Shown here in pieces: positions 9,120 through 16,807 of a stretch of DNA of 64,000 nt. This DNA is from JADJGC01 sp964576925 (GTDB lineage Bacteria; Zixibacteria; MSB-5A5; CAIYYT01). Under the pieces are notes generated by a model that did no database searches, was not told where the DNA came from, and saw only the letters and a program-made list of their open reading frames with translations. A program made the position numbers and the translations under genes. Within the stretch, counting starts at the first letter, position 1, and each line of letters starts with the position of its first letter. The DNA lies in NCBI GenBank assembly GCA_964576925.1, contig CAZNWJ010000005.1, forward strand, positions 62,001 through 126,000. The letters are read 5' to 3'.

Positions 9120-9599
9120 TCAGCGGCGGTAATGTTCGCGCAGTTTCCGTTGCACGATTTCCGGCACGAGATCATCGATCTTGCCGTCGTGCCGCGCGAT
9201 TTCCTTGATCATGTTCGAACTGAGATAAACGTAGCGCAGCGAGGGCATCAGGAACACCGTTTCGGCGTGCGGCGAAAGCTTGCGGTTCATCAGCGCCATC
9301 TGGAATTCGTATTCAAAATCGCTGACCGCCCGCATGCCGCGCACAATCGCGCAGCAGTCCTCCTGTTCAACCAAGTTCGCCAGTAAGCCGCGGAAAACGA
9401 TGACGCGCGCGTTTTTGATCTCCGCAAGTGCTGTTGCCGCCATATCGCGACGTTCTTCGTGGCTGAACATCACCTTTTTGTTGGGATTGTCCGCAATCGC
9501 CACGATGACCTCGTCGAACATTTCTGCAGCTCGCCGCGTCAAGTCGACGTGACCGAAGGTAATCGGGTCAAAGCTGCCGGGGTAGACTGCGCGTCTCAA
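9120..9599 (-). CDS. coaD: Phosphopantetheine adenylyltransferase
   Basis: Catalyses the penultimate step of coenzyme A synthesis, adenylating 4'-phosphopantetheine. The 159-residue protein has the nucleotidyltransferase opening AVYPGSFDPITFGHVDL with a TxGH motif, RGMRAVSDFEYE, and the C-terminal YLSSNMIKEIA. The start codon is TTG, overlapping the rsmD stop as TTGA, so the two genes are probably translationally coupled. The rsmD-coaD pairing is very common in bacteria. Confidence 0.97.
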   Translation of the reverse strand: MRRAVYPGSFDPITFGHVDLTRRAAEMFDEVIVAIADNPNKKVMFSHEERRDMAATALAEIKNARVIVFRGLLANLVEQEDCCAIVRGMRAVSDFEYEFQMALMNRKLSPHAETVFLMPSLRYVYLSSNMIKEIARHDGKIDDLVPEIVQRKLREHYRR

Positions 9600-10147
9600 A
9601 CTATTCTCCTCAGTATCCAGACAATTGTGCTGCCGTACTTCTTGTCGCGCAGGACTTCATAACCCGTGCTGTCGCAATCACGAGCGTCACGGGTCGCCAT
9701 TTCCAAAGACAACAGCCCATCGGGAGCGAGCAACTCCCACTCGCGAACTCGATCGAGCACTTTCTGCGCGAAGCCGCATTGGTACGGCGGATCGGCGAAA
9801 ACTAAGTCAAAGCGCTCGGCGCGCGCAACCATTTTTCCGACATCATCGAAGTCGGCGAGGACAAATCGGCAGCGATCGCCAAATCCGGTCAAGGCGATGT
9901 TCTTTTCAATGACCTTGGCAGCTCGTTTGTCGTTATCAATGAGGACCGCAGACGCCGCGCCGCGCGAGATCGCTTCCAGCCCCAGCGCGCCGGAGCCAGC
10001 AAACAGATCAAGAACGCGCGCGCCGTCCAGATGGGGCGTTAGCGTCCCGAACAACGACTCCTTGACACGATCGAGCGTCGGGCGAAAGCCCGGGAAGTCG
10101 CAGGTTCTTATGAGGAGGCCGCGCTTTTCGCCGGCGATGATGCGCAT
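9596..10147 (-). CDS. rsmD: 16S rRNA (guanine(966)-N(2))-methyltransferase RsmD
   Basis: Methylates a guanine of 16S rRNA using SAM. The 183-residue protein shows MRIIAGEKRG, the SAM-binding motif VLDLFAGSGALGLEA, and the catalytic DPPY (VFADPPYQCG). The start ATG at 10147 lies within the 3' end of the upstream gene, a 40-bp overlap, and the stop overlaps coaD. Confidence 0.95.
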   Translation of the reverse strand: MRIIAGEKRGLLIRTCDFPGFRPTLDRVKESLFGTLTPHLDGARVLDLFAGSGALGLEAISRGAASAVLIDNDKRAAKVIEKNIALTGFGDRCRFVLADFDDVGKMVARAERFDLVFADPPYQCGFAQKVLDRVREWELLAPDGLLSLEMATRDARDCDSTGYEVLRDKKYGSTIVWILRRIV

Positions 10148-10998
10148 ATCTCATTAAGATAATATGCGTAGGCCGGAGCTAAAGCGGAAAAATACGGCTT
10201 GAGGTCGATATCGTGATGCTGCACGCCTATCAGCAGCCGCGAGAGATCGTCGTGATGAAACGTGAAATCGTAGGGAAGCTGGCGCTGGAGGACGGCGGCG
10301 ATCGTTTCCAGTCGCTGGGTGCCGATTAAATGAGCCTGCACCTGGCGCCGCAGCGTCCGACCTCCGAATACCGACATGATGACGATTCCGATTTCCTCGC
10401 AGATCCGCTCGATCGGTTGCCCTGCTTCTCCATTTTCGATCGTCTCGAAGGCCGCCAATCGTCCGCGATGAAACAATTGCAGTTCTATCCTGCATTCGCT
10501 CTCGACCAACAACAGATCGCGTTCGGCCTGCAGACGCGGTTTCAAGGCCTGCCGAAATGCCTCGGGTAGAAACACCATGCGATCCAAAGTGAGGCCGCGC
10601 TGGTCGAACGACCGGCCGATTTCGTCAAAGATCCGGCGGTTGACCGTCAGGCAGGTTACCTCGAAGCCGCGCTCGCCGCGGTGTGTCTGGAGAAGGGCAT
10701 AGAGATAGTTCTCCATGGCCTCGGAGCATGTGCGCGATAACTCCCACAAGAATTGATCGGGATCCTGCGACACGGTCTCGTCGATCAGGTTGAGGCGGCG
10801 GCGAACGTATTCACCGGTGCCCAGCCCGTAGACACATTTGCATCCGGCGAGGTGATCCCAGGGCTCTTCCGCCGTGGTCGAATCGATATCGCCACAGCGC
10901 TCGACTTCGAGTCGCTCAGCTCGCGGGGCAACGATCACGTAGCGAATTCCAGCCCCGCATTTCACGACCCCCGCGATCTTACCGTGGTAAGCGAACAT
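10108..10998 (-). CDS. Conserved hypothetical protein, possible actin-like (PilM/GspL-type) fold
   Basis: The 296-residue product, starting MFAYHGKIAGVV, is not confidently recognised. It looks soluble: no signal peptide and no membrane helices. Its plan of two similar halves, with a central RGLTLDRMVFLPEAFRQAL and a later DLLLVESECRIELQLFHRG followed by EIGIVIMSVFGGR, recalls PilM/GspL-like members of the actin superfamily, but the nucleotide-binding motifs are not clear, so this is tentative. The ATG at 10998 is chosen over a 32-residue-longer frame because a good promoter ends six bases upstream of it (11005-11032), which would make the mRNA leaderless. It is the first gene of the operon that continues into rsmD. 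Confidence 0.7.
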   Translation of the reverse strand: MFAYHGKIAGVVKCGAGIRYVIVAPRAERLEVERCGDIDSTTAEEPWDHLAGCKCVYGLGTGEYVRRRLNLIDETVSQDPDQFLWELSRTCSEAMENYLYALLQTHRGERGFEVTCLTVNRRIFDEIGRSFDQRGLTLDRMVFLPEAFRQALKPRLQAERDLLLVESECRIELQLFHRGRLAAFETIENGEAGQPIERICEEIGIVIMSVFGGRTLRRQVQAHLIGTQRLETIAAVLQRQLPYDFTFHHDDLSRLLIGVQHHDIDLKPYFSALAPAYAYYLNEICASSPAKSAASS

Positions 10999-11004
10999 GA
11001 TTCG

Positions 11005-11032
11005 ATTGTAGGGTGTTGAGAGCGGTTGGCAA
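11005..11032 (-). promoter_or_regulatory. Sigma-70-type promoter of the rsmD-clpC operon, probably leaderless
   Basis: On the minus strand, TTGCCA (11027-11032), a 16-bp spacer and TACAAT (11005-11010) are followed after only six bases by the ATG at 10998. Transcription starting the usual 6-7 bases past the -10 would begin at the ATG itself. No Shine-Dalgarno sequence is present. Confidence 0.7.
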
Positions 11033-11181
11033 GCACGAAAGGTGGTCTTCAGGTTCCGATTCAGGAGGGGACAATCTGCCCTTCCGGTGGGCACCCTCGA
11101 AAAGGGGCAATTTTACTGCCCGAAATTGGGGCGACCAACGTTTCACCCGCGAAAAAAAAGTGCAAAATTCAAAGTTTTTTG

Positions 11182-11210
11182 TTGCGTTGAATATTCGGAA
11201 TGATTATCCA
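11182..11210 (+). promoter_or_regulatory. Candidate promoter of the HU gene
   Basis: TTGCGT (11182-11187), a 17-bp spacer and TATCCA (11205-11210) form a moderate match in an AT-rich segment. Other weaker pairs exist nearby, for example a -10-like TAAATA at 11228. The rest of the 300-base divergent region 11011-11307 holds the structured element at 11233-11270 and no ORF. Confidence 0.35.
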
Positions 11211-11232
11211 ATTCGCCGCGAACATTGTAAAT

Positions 11233-11270
11233 ACAGGGTGAAACTGGGGTCACCCAGACTTTGACCCTGT
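11233..11270 (+). promoter_or_regulatory. Two-stem RNA hairpin in the HU 5' leader
   Basis: Outer stem ACAGGGT (11233-11239) pairs with ACCCTGT (11264-11270). Inner stem CTGGG (11244-11248) pairs with CCCAG (11253-11257) around a GTCA loop, with GAAA and ACTTTG as the internal loop. It ends 37 bases before the HU start codon, outside the ribosome-binding site. Confidence 0.55.
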
Positions 11271-11307
11271 CAATATTGGCTAAACCCAAATCGTGGGAGG
11301 ATTCCCC

Positions 11308-11607
11308 ATGGCTAACAAGCCTCTGACCAAAGCTCAGTTGATCACGACGATGGCTGAGAAGACCGGCATGACCAAGGTCGAAGTCGGCAAATTTATGGAC
11401 ACGTTGCACATGACCGCCGTCTCCGAAACCAAGAAGACCGGCGAATTCACCCTGCCGGGCTTCGGCAAGCTGGTGAAGTCGAACCGCAAGGCCCGCACCG
11501 GCCGCAATCCGCAGACCGGCGAAGCGATCAAGATTCCGGCCAAGACCGTCGTGAAGTTCCGCGTCGCCAAGGCGTGCAAGGATGCCATCATCCCGCCGAA
11601 GAAGTAA
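11308..11607 (+). CDS. HU-family DNA-binding protein
   Basis: Nucleoid-associated protein that bends DNA as a dimer. The 99-residue product has the HU/IHF layout: N-terminal helices (LTKAQLITTMAEKTGMTKVEV), the hinge GFGKLVKSNRKARTGRNPQTG that forms the DNA-gripping beta arms, and a lysine-rich tail. The ATG at 11308 has GGGAGG seven bases upstream; an in-frame ATG at 11293 lies before that site and is rejected. Codons are strongly biased, as expected for an abundant protein. It is monocistronic, with its own leader hairpin and terminator. Confidence 0.95.
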   Translation: MANKPLTKAQLITTMAEKTGMTKVEVGKFMDTLHMTAVSETKKTGEFTLPGFGKLVKSNRKARTGRNPQTGEAIKIPAKTVVKFRVAKACKDAIIPPKK

Positions 11608-11641
11608 TCTCCTTTGAATTGAGAGCTCAGGGAACCGAGCG

Positions 11642-11673
11642 AAACGTCCCGCCGCAACGCGGGACGTTTTTTT
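11642..11673 (+). terminator. Rho-independent terminator of the HU gene
   Basis: An 11-bp stem, AAACGTCCCGC / GCGGGACGTTT, with a 6-base loop (CGCAAC) runs directly into seven T. It is 35 bases after the HU stop codon. Confidence 0.93.
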
Positions 11674-11709
11674 GTTGAGACAACGCTTCCAGGGCAACTA
11701 CTTGACTGC

Positions 11710-12471
11710 ATGAACTCCGAGTCGGTTCCCCTCAATCGCCTTTACTCCGACCTCGCCTGGCTCTGGCCGCTGGTGAGTAATCGGGAAGAGTATGTTGAGG
11801 AGGCTGATTGCTGGCGGTTGCTACTTCGCGAACATCTCGGCGGCGGCCGAAGGCATCACGTGCTTGAACTCGGTGTCGGCGGCGGACACAACCTTTCTCA
11901 TTTGACCGGAGAGTTTGATGCCACCGCTGTTGATCTCTCAGAAGCGATGCTCGCGCATTCGCGGCAGCTCAATCCCAGAGTCGAGCACATCCTCGGCGAC
12001 ATGCGCACGGTTCGACTACAGCGCAAGTTCGCGGCGGTCCTGATTCATGACGCCATCGATTACATGCTGTCGGAAGATGACCTGCGCGCAACATTCGCCA
12101 CGGCTGCCGCGCACCTTGAGCCGGGTGGATATTTGTTGATGTCTCCCGACTACTTCCGTGACAGCTTCGTTTCACCGCAGGTCTACCACATGACCAGCAG
12201 GAACTCTGACTGCGAGCTAACTTATGTAGAGTATGTCCATGATCCATATCCCGACGATACCACGGTAGAGATGATTATGACCTGCTTCATCCGCCGGGCC
12301 GGAAAACTCGAGATCGAATTCGACCGGCATGTCCTTGGCTTGTTCTCACGCGCAGATTGGCTGCGACTGCTGGCCGAAGCGGGATTCCAGGGGCACGAGC
12401 AGTCGTTCCGCCTTCAAGCGGGTAGTTCAGCCTACACGATGCTGGTTGGCACCTTGTTGCCAAGTCGCTAA
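11710..12471 (+). CDS. Class I SAM-dependent methyltransferase
   Basis: A 253-residue protein of Methyltransf_25/11 type. Motif I is VLELGVGGGHNLSHL (about residues 49-63), motif II AVDLSEAMLAHSR follows, and GDMRTVRL corresponds to the adenine-contacting loop. The substrate cannot be told from sequence. No Shine-Dalgarno sequence precedes the ATG, which lies only 36 bases past the HU terminator; a poor -10-like hexamer, TACTTG, ends five bases upstream, so a leaderless start is possible but weakly supported. The downstream ABC pair begins 97 bp later and is probably separate. Confidence 0.88.
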   Translation: MNSESVPLNRLYSDLAWLWPLVSNREEYVEEADCWRLLLREHLGGGRRHHVLELGVGGGHNLSHLTGEFDATAVDLSEAMLAHSRQLNPRVEHILGDMRTVRLQRKFAAVLIHDAIDYMLSEDDLRATFATAAAHLEPGGYLLMSPDYFRDSFVSPQVYHMTSRNSDCELTYVEYVHDPYPDDTTVEMIMTCFIRRAGKLEIEFDRHVLGLFSRADWLRLLAEAGFQGHEQSFRLQAGSSAYTMLVGTLLPSR

Positions 12472-12568
12472 GCCAACTATTGCCGAATTGTTTTGATCTT
12501 TCTTTTTTGGTTGAGCCTATTCAAGCGATAAGCGAAACTTGGTGGAAAACACTGCGTAAAGTCAGTCC

Positions 12569-13516
12569 ATGAACCTCGACGTCCTTGCCGTTGACTCCAT
12601 CGAAAAGCAATTTCAGACCCGGAAGGCCGTTGATCGGCTTTCGTTCCGGGTCCGCAAAGGCGAGATTTTCGCCTTGCTCGGACCCAACGGGGCGGGGAAG
12701 ACCACGACAATTCGAATGCTTCTGAACATTATCAAACCGGATTCCGGCGCCATTGCCTTTCACCTGAACGGCGCTGCCAAGCCACTGGCATCCAGACTCG
12801 GCTACTTACCGGAGGATCGTGGTCTCTACAAGGAAATCCCGATTATCAAGACGTTAACGTACATGGGAATCTTGCGCGGGCTGGCGCGCAAAGATGCCGC
12901 AACCCGGGCTGTCTCCTGGCTGGACAGAGTCGGATTGAGTGATCGGTCGCACGAGAAACTGGATGCCCTCTCGAAGGGGAACCAACAGAAGGTCCAGTTT
13001 GTGTCGGCACTCCTGCATGATCCCGAGTTTGCGATTCTCGATGAGCCATTCTCAGGGCTCGACCCGCTGAATCAAGAGGCCTTTCTCGAGATTATCCGGG
13101 AACTGCGCGGTCGAGGCACAACCATACTTCTGTGTGCTCATCAAATGGCGCTGGTGGAACGTCTGGCCGATCGCGTCTTGCTCCTGAACCGGGGGCGTCA
13201 GGTCCTGGCAGGTAGCCTGGCTGAGATCCGCGCAAGCTCAAACATTGCGCAGAAGGTAATTGTCACGCTTGCCCCTGAATACGCCCCAGCTCTTCTGCGT
13301 AACCTTCCTTCGGTCGAGCGCATCGCTCAAATTGCCGCCAGCGAGATTGCCTGTTTTCTCAGGCCGGGCGAGACCTTGCAGACCTTCTTGAAGCAAGCGA
13401 CATCACAAGTCGAGTTGCTGGATATCCGCACCGCAAGGGTCGATCTCCACGAGATTTTCGTCCAGGCCGTGGGCGCGAACGGGTCCGACAATGCACCGGA
13501 GGTGACCGATGAGTAA
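12569..13516 (+). CDS. ABC transporter ATP-binding protein, NatA-like
   Basis: ATPase subunit of an ABC-2 type exporter. It has Walker A GPNGAGKT, signature LSKGNQQKVQ, Walker B FAILDEPFSGLD, H-loop ILLCAHQM, and a C-terminal DUF4162-like domain (about residues 215-305). The 315-residue size and the KGNQQK form of the signature match NatA/YhaQ-type exporters. Its stop overlaps the permease start by eight bases, so the two are coupled. The transported substrate is unknown; Na+ or drug export is only the family precedent. A -10-like TAAAGT ends six bases before the ATG, without a convincing -35. Confidence 0.93.
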   Translation: MNLDVLAVDSIEKQFQTRKAVDRLSFRVRKGEIFALLGPNGAGKTTTIRMLLNIIKPDSGAIAFHLNGAAKPLASRLGYLPEDRGLYKEIPIIKTLTYMGILRGLARKDAATRAVSWLDRVGLSDRSHEKLDALSKGNQQKVQFVSALLHDPEFAILDEPFSGLDPLNQEAFLEIIRELRGRGTTILLCAHQMALVERLADRVLLLNRGRQVLAGSLAEIRASSNIAQKVIVTLAPEYAPALLRNLPSVERIAQIAASEIACFLRPGETLQTFLKQATSQVELLDIRTARVDLHEIFVQAVGANGSDNAPEVTDE

Positions 13517-14705
13517 CCTGCGCACGGTCCTCGAAATCACGCGTTGGGAGTTTGTTCGGTGGTTCAAGATTAAGAGCCAGATAGTCACGCTGGCCGTCTC
13601 CATCATTGCCGGCTTGGCTTTCGCCGGCGGGCGCTACCTTATCGAGCGGGCTGATGCCGAGCCGGTCAATTTGGCAGTGATGAACCAACATCTCCTCCCG
13701 GAGTTCTCGACGGCGGGAACACGGATCACACTGACTGCTGACGCGGCCCGCAGCGAGTCCGACCTGCGTGAAGCGCTGGTGCAGCGCAAATTCGATGGCC
13801 TCCTGATCATTCGCAGCATCGACTCGGCGGACGTCGTCGTGCTCAAGTCGTCGGGCTGGATCCCCGAATTGCAGACGCTCCTCACGCAGGAGCGCCAAAG
13901 GCTGAAACTTGCCGAACTTCAGTTGGCGCCGGAACAACTGGCTGCCGCAGCTTCTCCATTCCAGGTGGGCGTCATCCTGCACGAGTCCAACAGGGTCAAA
14001 GCCACACTGGCGGACAAAATCACGGCGGGGATACTCATCGTGATCATGCTGATTGGTATCTTCAATAGCCTGGCTTACCAGATGGTAACAATCACTGGCG
14101 AGAAACAACTTCGCGTGACGGAGCAGGTCATCTCCGCGGTCACGCCCCAACAGTGGATCGACGGCAAGATTCTGGGCATCTCGGCTTTTGCCACGATCAC
14201 AACGCTTGTCTTTGTGCTGAGTTCGCTCGCCTTTACCGCCGTTACAATGGCCTTCGGGCAGCCGCTGCCGATCCCGGTCAGCCTCGGCGACCCGGGAATC
14301 GTCGCCGTTCTGCTGCTTACCGCCATCGGCGGCTTCTTCTTTTGGAACATCTTCCTGGCCGCTGTGGCCGCCACCATCAACGATCCCAATTCCTCTTCGC
14401 GCGCAGGGATGCTCTTCTTGCCGCTCCTCCCGTCCGTGCTGGGCGGAATCTGGGCCATCAAACACTCGGATTCGATCCTCGTGAAGGTCTTGACGTTGCT
14501 GCCAATCACGTCGCCCGCTGTGCTTCCCGCCCGGCTAGTGATCTCCCAGGTTGCCGTCTGGGAGATCATCTTGGCAATTGCTCTGCTCTATCTTTCCAGC
14601 TGGTATCTGCGTCTGGTTGCTGGAAAGATCTTCCGGCTCGGCATCTTGATGCACGGAAAGGAGCCGACCGTGAGAGAGATGCTGCGCTGGGTGCGCGAGG
14701 TCTAA
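13509..14705 (+). CDS. ABC-2 type transporter permease, NatB-like
   Basis: Membrane subunit for the preceding ATPase. A first helix (IVTLAVSIIAGLAFAGG) is followed by a large extracytoplasmic domain (about residues 40-170) and five further helices, the ABC2_membrane_3 layout. The conserved amphipathic segment GEKQLRVTEQVISAVTPQQW before the third helix corresponds to the E-K-x-x-R...E-x-x-x-x-S/A family element. The 398-residue product starts with ATG inside the end of the ATPase gene. The last 20 residues are cytosolic and charged. Confidence 0.92.
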   Translation: MSNLRTVLEITRWEFVRWFKIKSQIVTLAVSIIAGLAFAGGRYLIERADAEPVNLAVMNQHLLPEFSTAGTRITLTADAARSESDLREALVQRKFDGLLIIRSIDSADVVVLKSSGWIPELQTLLTQERQRLKLAELQLAPEQLAAAASPFQVGVILHESNRVKATLADKITAGILIVIMLIGIFNSLAYQMVTITGEKQLRVTEQVISAVTPQQWIDGKILGISAFATITTLVFVLSSLAFTAVTMAFGQPLPIPVSLGDPGIVAVLLLTAIGGFFFWNIFLAAVAATINDPNSSSRAGMLFLPLLPSVLGGIWAIKHSDSILVKVLTLLPITSPAVLPARLVISQVAVWEIILAIALLYLSSWYLRLVAGKIFRLGILMHGKEPTVREMLRWVREV

Positions 14706-14711
14706 GTCAAC

Positions 14712-14954
14712 GTGAAGCGCGCAGAAATGGGAGATCTTGGCTTCAGCTTTGAAAAGCATAAGAATGGCGAAGTGATTATCTCTCGTCTGGGCCGTAAGGT
14801 GACAACGTTGCGCGGTTCCGTTGCTGAGGATTTTCTGCAGCAAGCCGAAGGAGCCGACGCGGCGTCCTTGCAGCAATTGCTGGCTCGAATTACCGGAAAC
14901 TACAAGCGGGGAAACGAGCGCAACGCGCGCAATCACCCGCGGAATCGGCAGTGA
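14712..14954 (+). CDS. Small conserved protein with basic tail (GN-KRGNER motif)
   Basis: An 80-residue product starting GTG at 14712, or 75 residues from the ATG at 14727. A compact head (GDLGFSFEKHKNGEVIISRL, then GRKVTTLRG) leads through a helical part (LQQLLARITG) to a strongly basic tail, NYKRGNERNARNHPRNRQ. I recall similar short proteins, each ending in a TGN-KRGNER-like motif, in scattered bacterial genomes, without a known function. The tail suggests nucleic-acid or ribosome binding, but this is inference. It lies six bases after the permease stop, so it is probably co-transcribed with the exporter. Confidence 0.7.
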   Translation: MKRAEMGDLGFSFEKHKNGEVIISRLGRKVTTLRGSVAEDFLQQAEGADAASLQQLLARITGNYKRGNERNARNHPRNRQ

Positions 14955-14981
14955 GAAGACGAACTACCTGACGAAACCGTC

Positions 14982-15010
14982 TTGACAAGTTGACACAATA
15001 TGGATAGTTT
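14982..15010 (+). promoter_or_regulatory. Sigma-70-type promoter for the SYQG-type exported protein
   Basis: TTGACA (14982-14987), a 17-bp spacer and TAGTTT (15005-15010). The expected transcription start leaves about 15 bases to the GGAGG-ATG of the gene at 15032. Confidence 0.75.
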
Positions 15011-15031
15011 GCTCCAAAAATGGAGGAAACG

Positions 15032-15865
15032 ATGCCTCGATACCTACTTTCAATTCTCTTTCTCGCACTTTCAATGCTGCCAGGCACCGGGTTTGGTGCG
15101 GTGCCTTCGACAATGAGCTACCAGGGGTTCTTAGCAGCGGCCAACGGCCAACCGCTCGATGGCAACTACGATTTGACCTTCGCGGTCTACGACGCCCCGG
15201 TGGTTGGCCAGACGCTGTGGCAAGAGGCCCACATTGCGGTTCCTGTCACCAATGGCACTTTTTCGATCATGCTTGGCATGCTGGTGCCGATCCCCGGAGC
15301 AGTGTTTAGCGAAGCCAGTCGTTGGATCGGCATCCAGATCAATGGCGCTCCCGAGTTGTCCCCGCGCCAGCCGTTCGGATCGGTACCGTTCGCATTCCAC
15401 GCCTTGAGCGCCGAAAGCCTCGGCGACGGAGCTCAGCGGCAGCGAGTGATCCGCTGTCTAAGCGACGATCAAGAGGCGTTTGGAAGCGTCGGCGTCATTA
15501 AATCCATGACGATTCCCGGCGGATCACTGACCGACTTTTTTCGCCTGACAGTGGTTATGGATGCCGTCGGTTCAACCAGCTTGAACTGCTACGCCGAATA
15601 CGAACTGCAACTGCGCATCAACGGTGAGACAGTCGTTTCGCATGCGGTGGACACCCTGCAGAGCACAGTGGCGCTGACTGCCATGTCGATCAAGCAGGCG
15701 CAACCGCACTCATGGTTTGTTTACAAGCACGATTCGCAACACGGCAAACTCGTTGAAATCGATGAAGAGCTGGAGACAATCGTGGAACTGGTCGGCGTGC
15801 TTCGCTGCGGCAGCGGCAGCGGCTCAACTCAATTCCGTCGCATGGTGCTGGAGTATTCCGATTAG
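15032..15865 (+). CDS. Exported protein with N-terminal SYQG-type domain
   Basis: The 277-residue product has a signal peptide (MPRYLLSILFLALSMLPGTG, cleaved near FGA-VP). A domain of about residues 20-130 follows the recurrent pattern SYQGFL ... G-Q-P-LDGNYDLTFAVYD ... LWQEA ... NGTFSIMLG ... PRQPFGSVPFAFHA. This domain begins many exported or phage-tail-like proteins of FCB and Planctomycetes genomes, where it usually precedes a stalk. Here a separate C-terminal domain of about 145 residues replaces the stalk; I do not recognise it. The ATG at 15032 is chosen because GGAGG lies five bases upstream; the in-frame ATG at 15020 overlaps that site. It converges on the formyltransferase-like gene with a 4-bp gap. 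Confidence 0.85.
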   Translation: MPRYLLSILFLALSMLPGTGFGAVPSTMSYQGFLAAANGQPLDGNYDLTFAVYDAPVVGQTLWQEAHIAVPVTNGTFSIMLGMLVPIPGAVFSEASRWIGIQINGAPELSPRQPFGSVPFAFHALSAESLGDGAQRQRVIRCLSDDQEAFGSVGVIKSMTIPGGSLTDFFRLTVVMDAVGSTSLNCYAEYELQLRINGETVVSHAVDTLQSTVALTAMSIKQAQPHSWFVYKHDSQHGKLVEIDEELETIVELVGVLRCGSGSGSTQFRRMVLEYSD

Positions 15866-15869
15866 TTTC

Positions 15870-16667
15870 TCAGTGCCGAGTATGAAAGAGCTCGGTAATT
15901 CCCATCCAGGTGTAATTATGACTTTCGCGGCCCGCCGTGGGAACCGGGTCAAAGCGGCCTGCGTGAGCATGGAGTTGGTCCAGGGCAGTCTTTATGGAGG
16001 GTAAGCCGTAAAGCAGTGCGGCGTGACCAACGTAACCGTACGCCATGCCGTGCTCACCATTATAGGGGAAGCGCCCTTGGCAAAGAATGCGACCTGTGTC
16101 AATCCCCGAATCAACCTTGAACAGAGTATAGCCGAGATATTGATACTCGTGCTTAAGAATCGCCCAGGCCGCCGTGTGCAACCCGCGATATTCAGGTGTG
16201 ATCCCCTCGTGCAGCATGAACATTCCGTAGCGAGGAATTGAATAGAGCGGCCGACGAAAAATCGTCCGTGTGCAGACGCTGAAGATGATATCGGGCGCGC
16301 AGGCCTGAATCCGCGCCAGGTGCCGCTCATCATCGATATTGTCGCATTCAAAGGTTGGTGCAGTCACCGGGAGTGGTGTGATAAATGAGCTGGGCAAATC
16401 ACGGACCAGGAGCTCGCGTTCCAGACGTGCATAGAACACGGCATGGTAGATGCGAAAGGCCAGTTCATTAAACAGCCTCAGCCAGCCGTGCTTGCGGCCG
16501 CGTTGCCACAACACACCGAGCCGCTGGCGCATTGTGAATCGATCTGGTTCGACATAATAGACGGCGAGCAGCGTGTAGTTTTCCTGGAGCCAGTGGATGA
16601 TACCTGCATTGAAGGGGTTCTTTCGTCCCACGAAGATCACCCGCATCGATTTGCTGTTGCCCGACAT
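15870..16667 (-). CDS. Formyltransferase-like protein (Formyl_trans_N family)
   Basis: A 265-residue protein whose second half matches the formyltransferase fold: LHEGITPEYRGLHTAAWAIL corresponds to the H-x-x-x-x-P-x-YRG substrate loop, and KVDSGIDTGRIL carries the conserved aspartate. The asparagine two residues before the histidine, which belongs to the usual N-H-D catalytic triad, is replaced by methionine (FMLH). Family members formylate Met-tRNA, GAR or amino sugars. The divergent carbamoyltransferase suggests a sugar or natural-product substrate, but this is uncertain. A second in-frame ATG lies at 16646. A promoter (16676-16704) ends eight bases before the first ATG, so the leader is almost absent. 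Confidence 0.8.
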   Translation of the reverse strand: MSGNSKSMRVIFVGRKNPFNAGIIHWLQENYTLLAVYYVEPDRFTMRQRLGVLWQRGRKHGWLRLFNELAFRIYHAVFYARLERELLVRDLPSSFITPLPVTAPTFECDNIDDERHLARIQACAPDIIFSVCTRTIFRRPLYSIPRYGMFMLHEGITPEYRGLHTAAWAILKHEYQYLGYTLFKVDSGIDTGRILCQGRFPYNGEHGMAYGYVGHAALLYGLPSIKTALDQLHAHAGRFDPVPTAGRESHNYTWMGITELFHTRH

Positions 16668-16675
16668 TTATAGTT

Positions 16676-16704
16676 CTGATAACGGTGAATTTCCCACAAG
16701 TCAA
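16676..16704 (-). promoter_or_regulatory. Promoter of the formyltransferase-like gene
   Basis: Minus strand: TTGACT (16699-16704), a 17-bp spacer, then TATCAG (16676-16681). Only eight bases separate the -10 from the ATG at 16667, and there is no Shine-Dalgarno sequence. Confidence 0.6.
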
Positions 16705-16795
16705 GCACTTTTCGTAATGAAGCAGACGAGACTTAGCATGAAGCGAGCAGCGCTGACGGACCTACTTGCATGTTTCGCATCCTCGCCTCATCGCG

Positions 16796-16801
16796 TATTA
16801 T
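16796..16801 (+). promoter_or_regulatory. -10 element six bases before the carbamoyltransferase start
   Basis: TATTAT at 16796-16801 is followed by six bases and then the ATG at 16808. The hexamer 17 bp upstream (TTTCGC) is a poor -35. The -10-to-ATG geometry equals that of the promoter at 11005-11032. Confidence 0.5.
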
Positions 16802-16807
16802 CAAACG

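Noticed and set aside
11293..11307. Upstream in-frame ATG for HU (MGGFPMANK)
   Set aside because: It overlaps the ribosome-binding site GGGAGG that serves the ATG at 11308.
13359..14465. 368-codon minus-strand frame across the Nat-type ABC genes
   Set aside because: Runs opposite two clear overlapping genes; composition is charge-rich nonsense with no domain, caused by codon bias of the plus strand.
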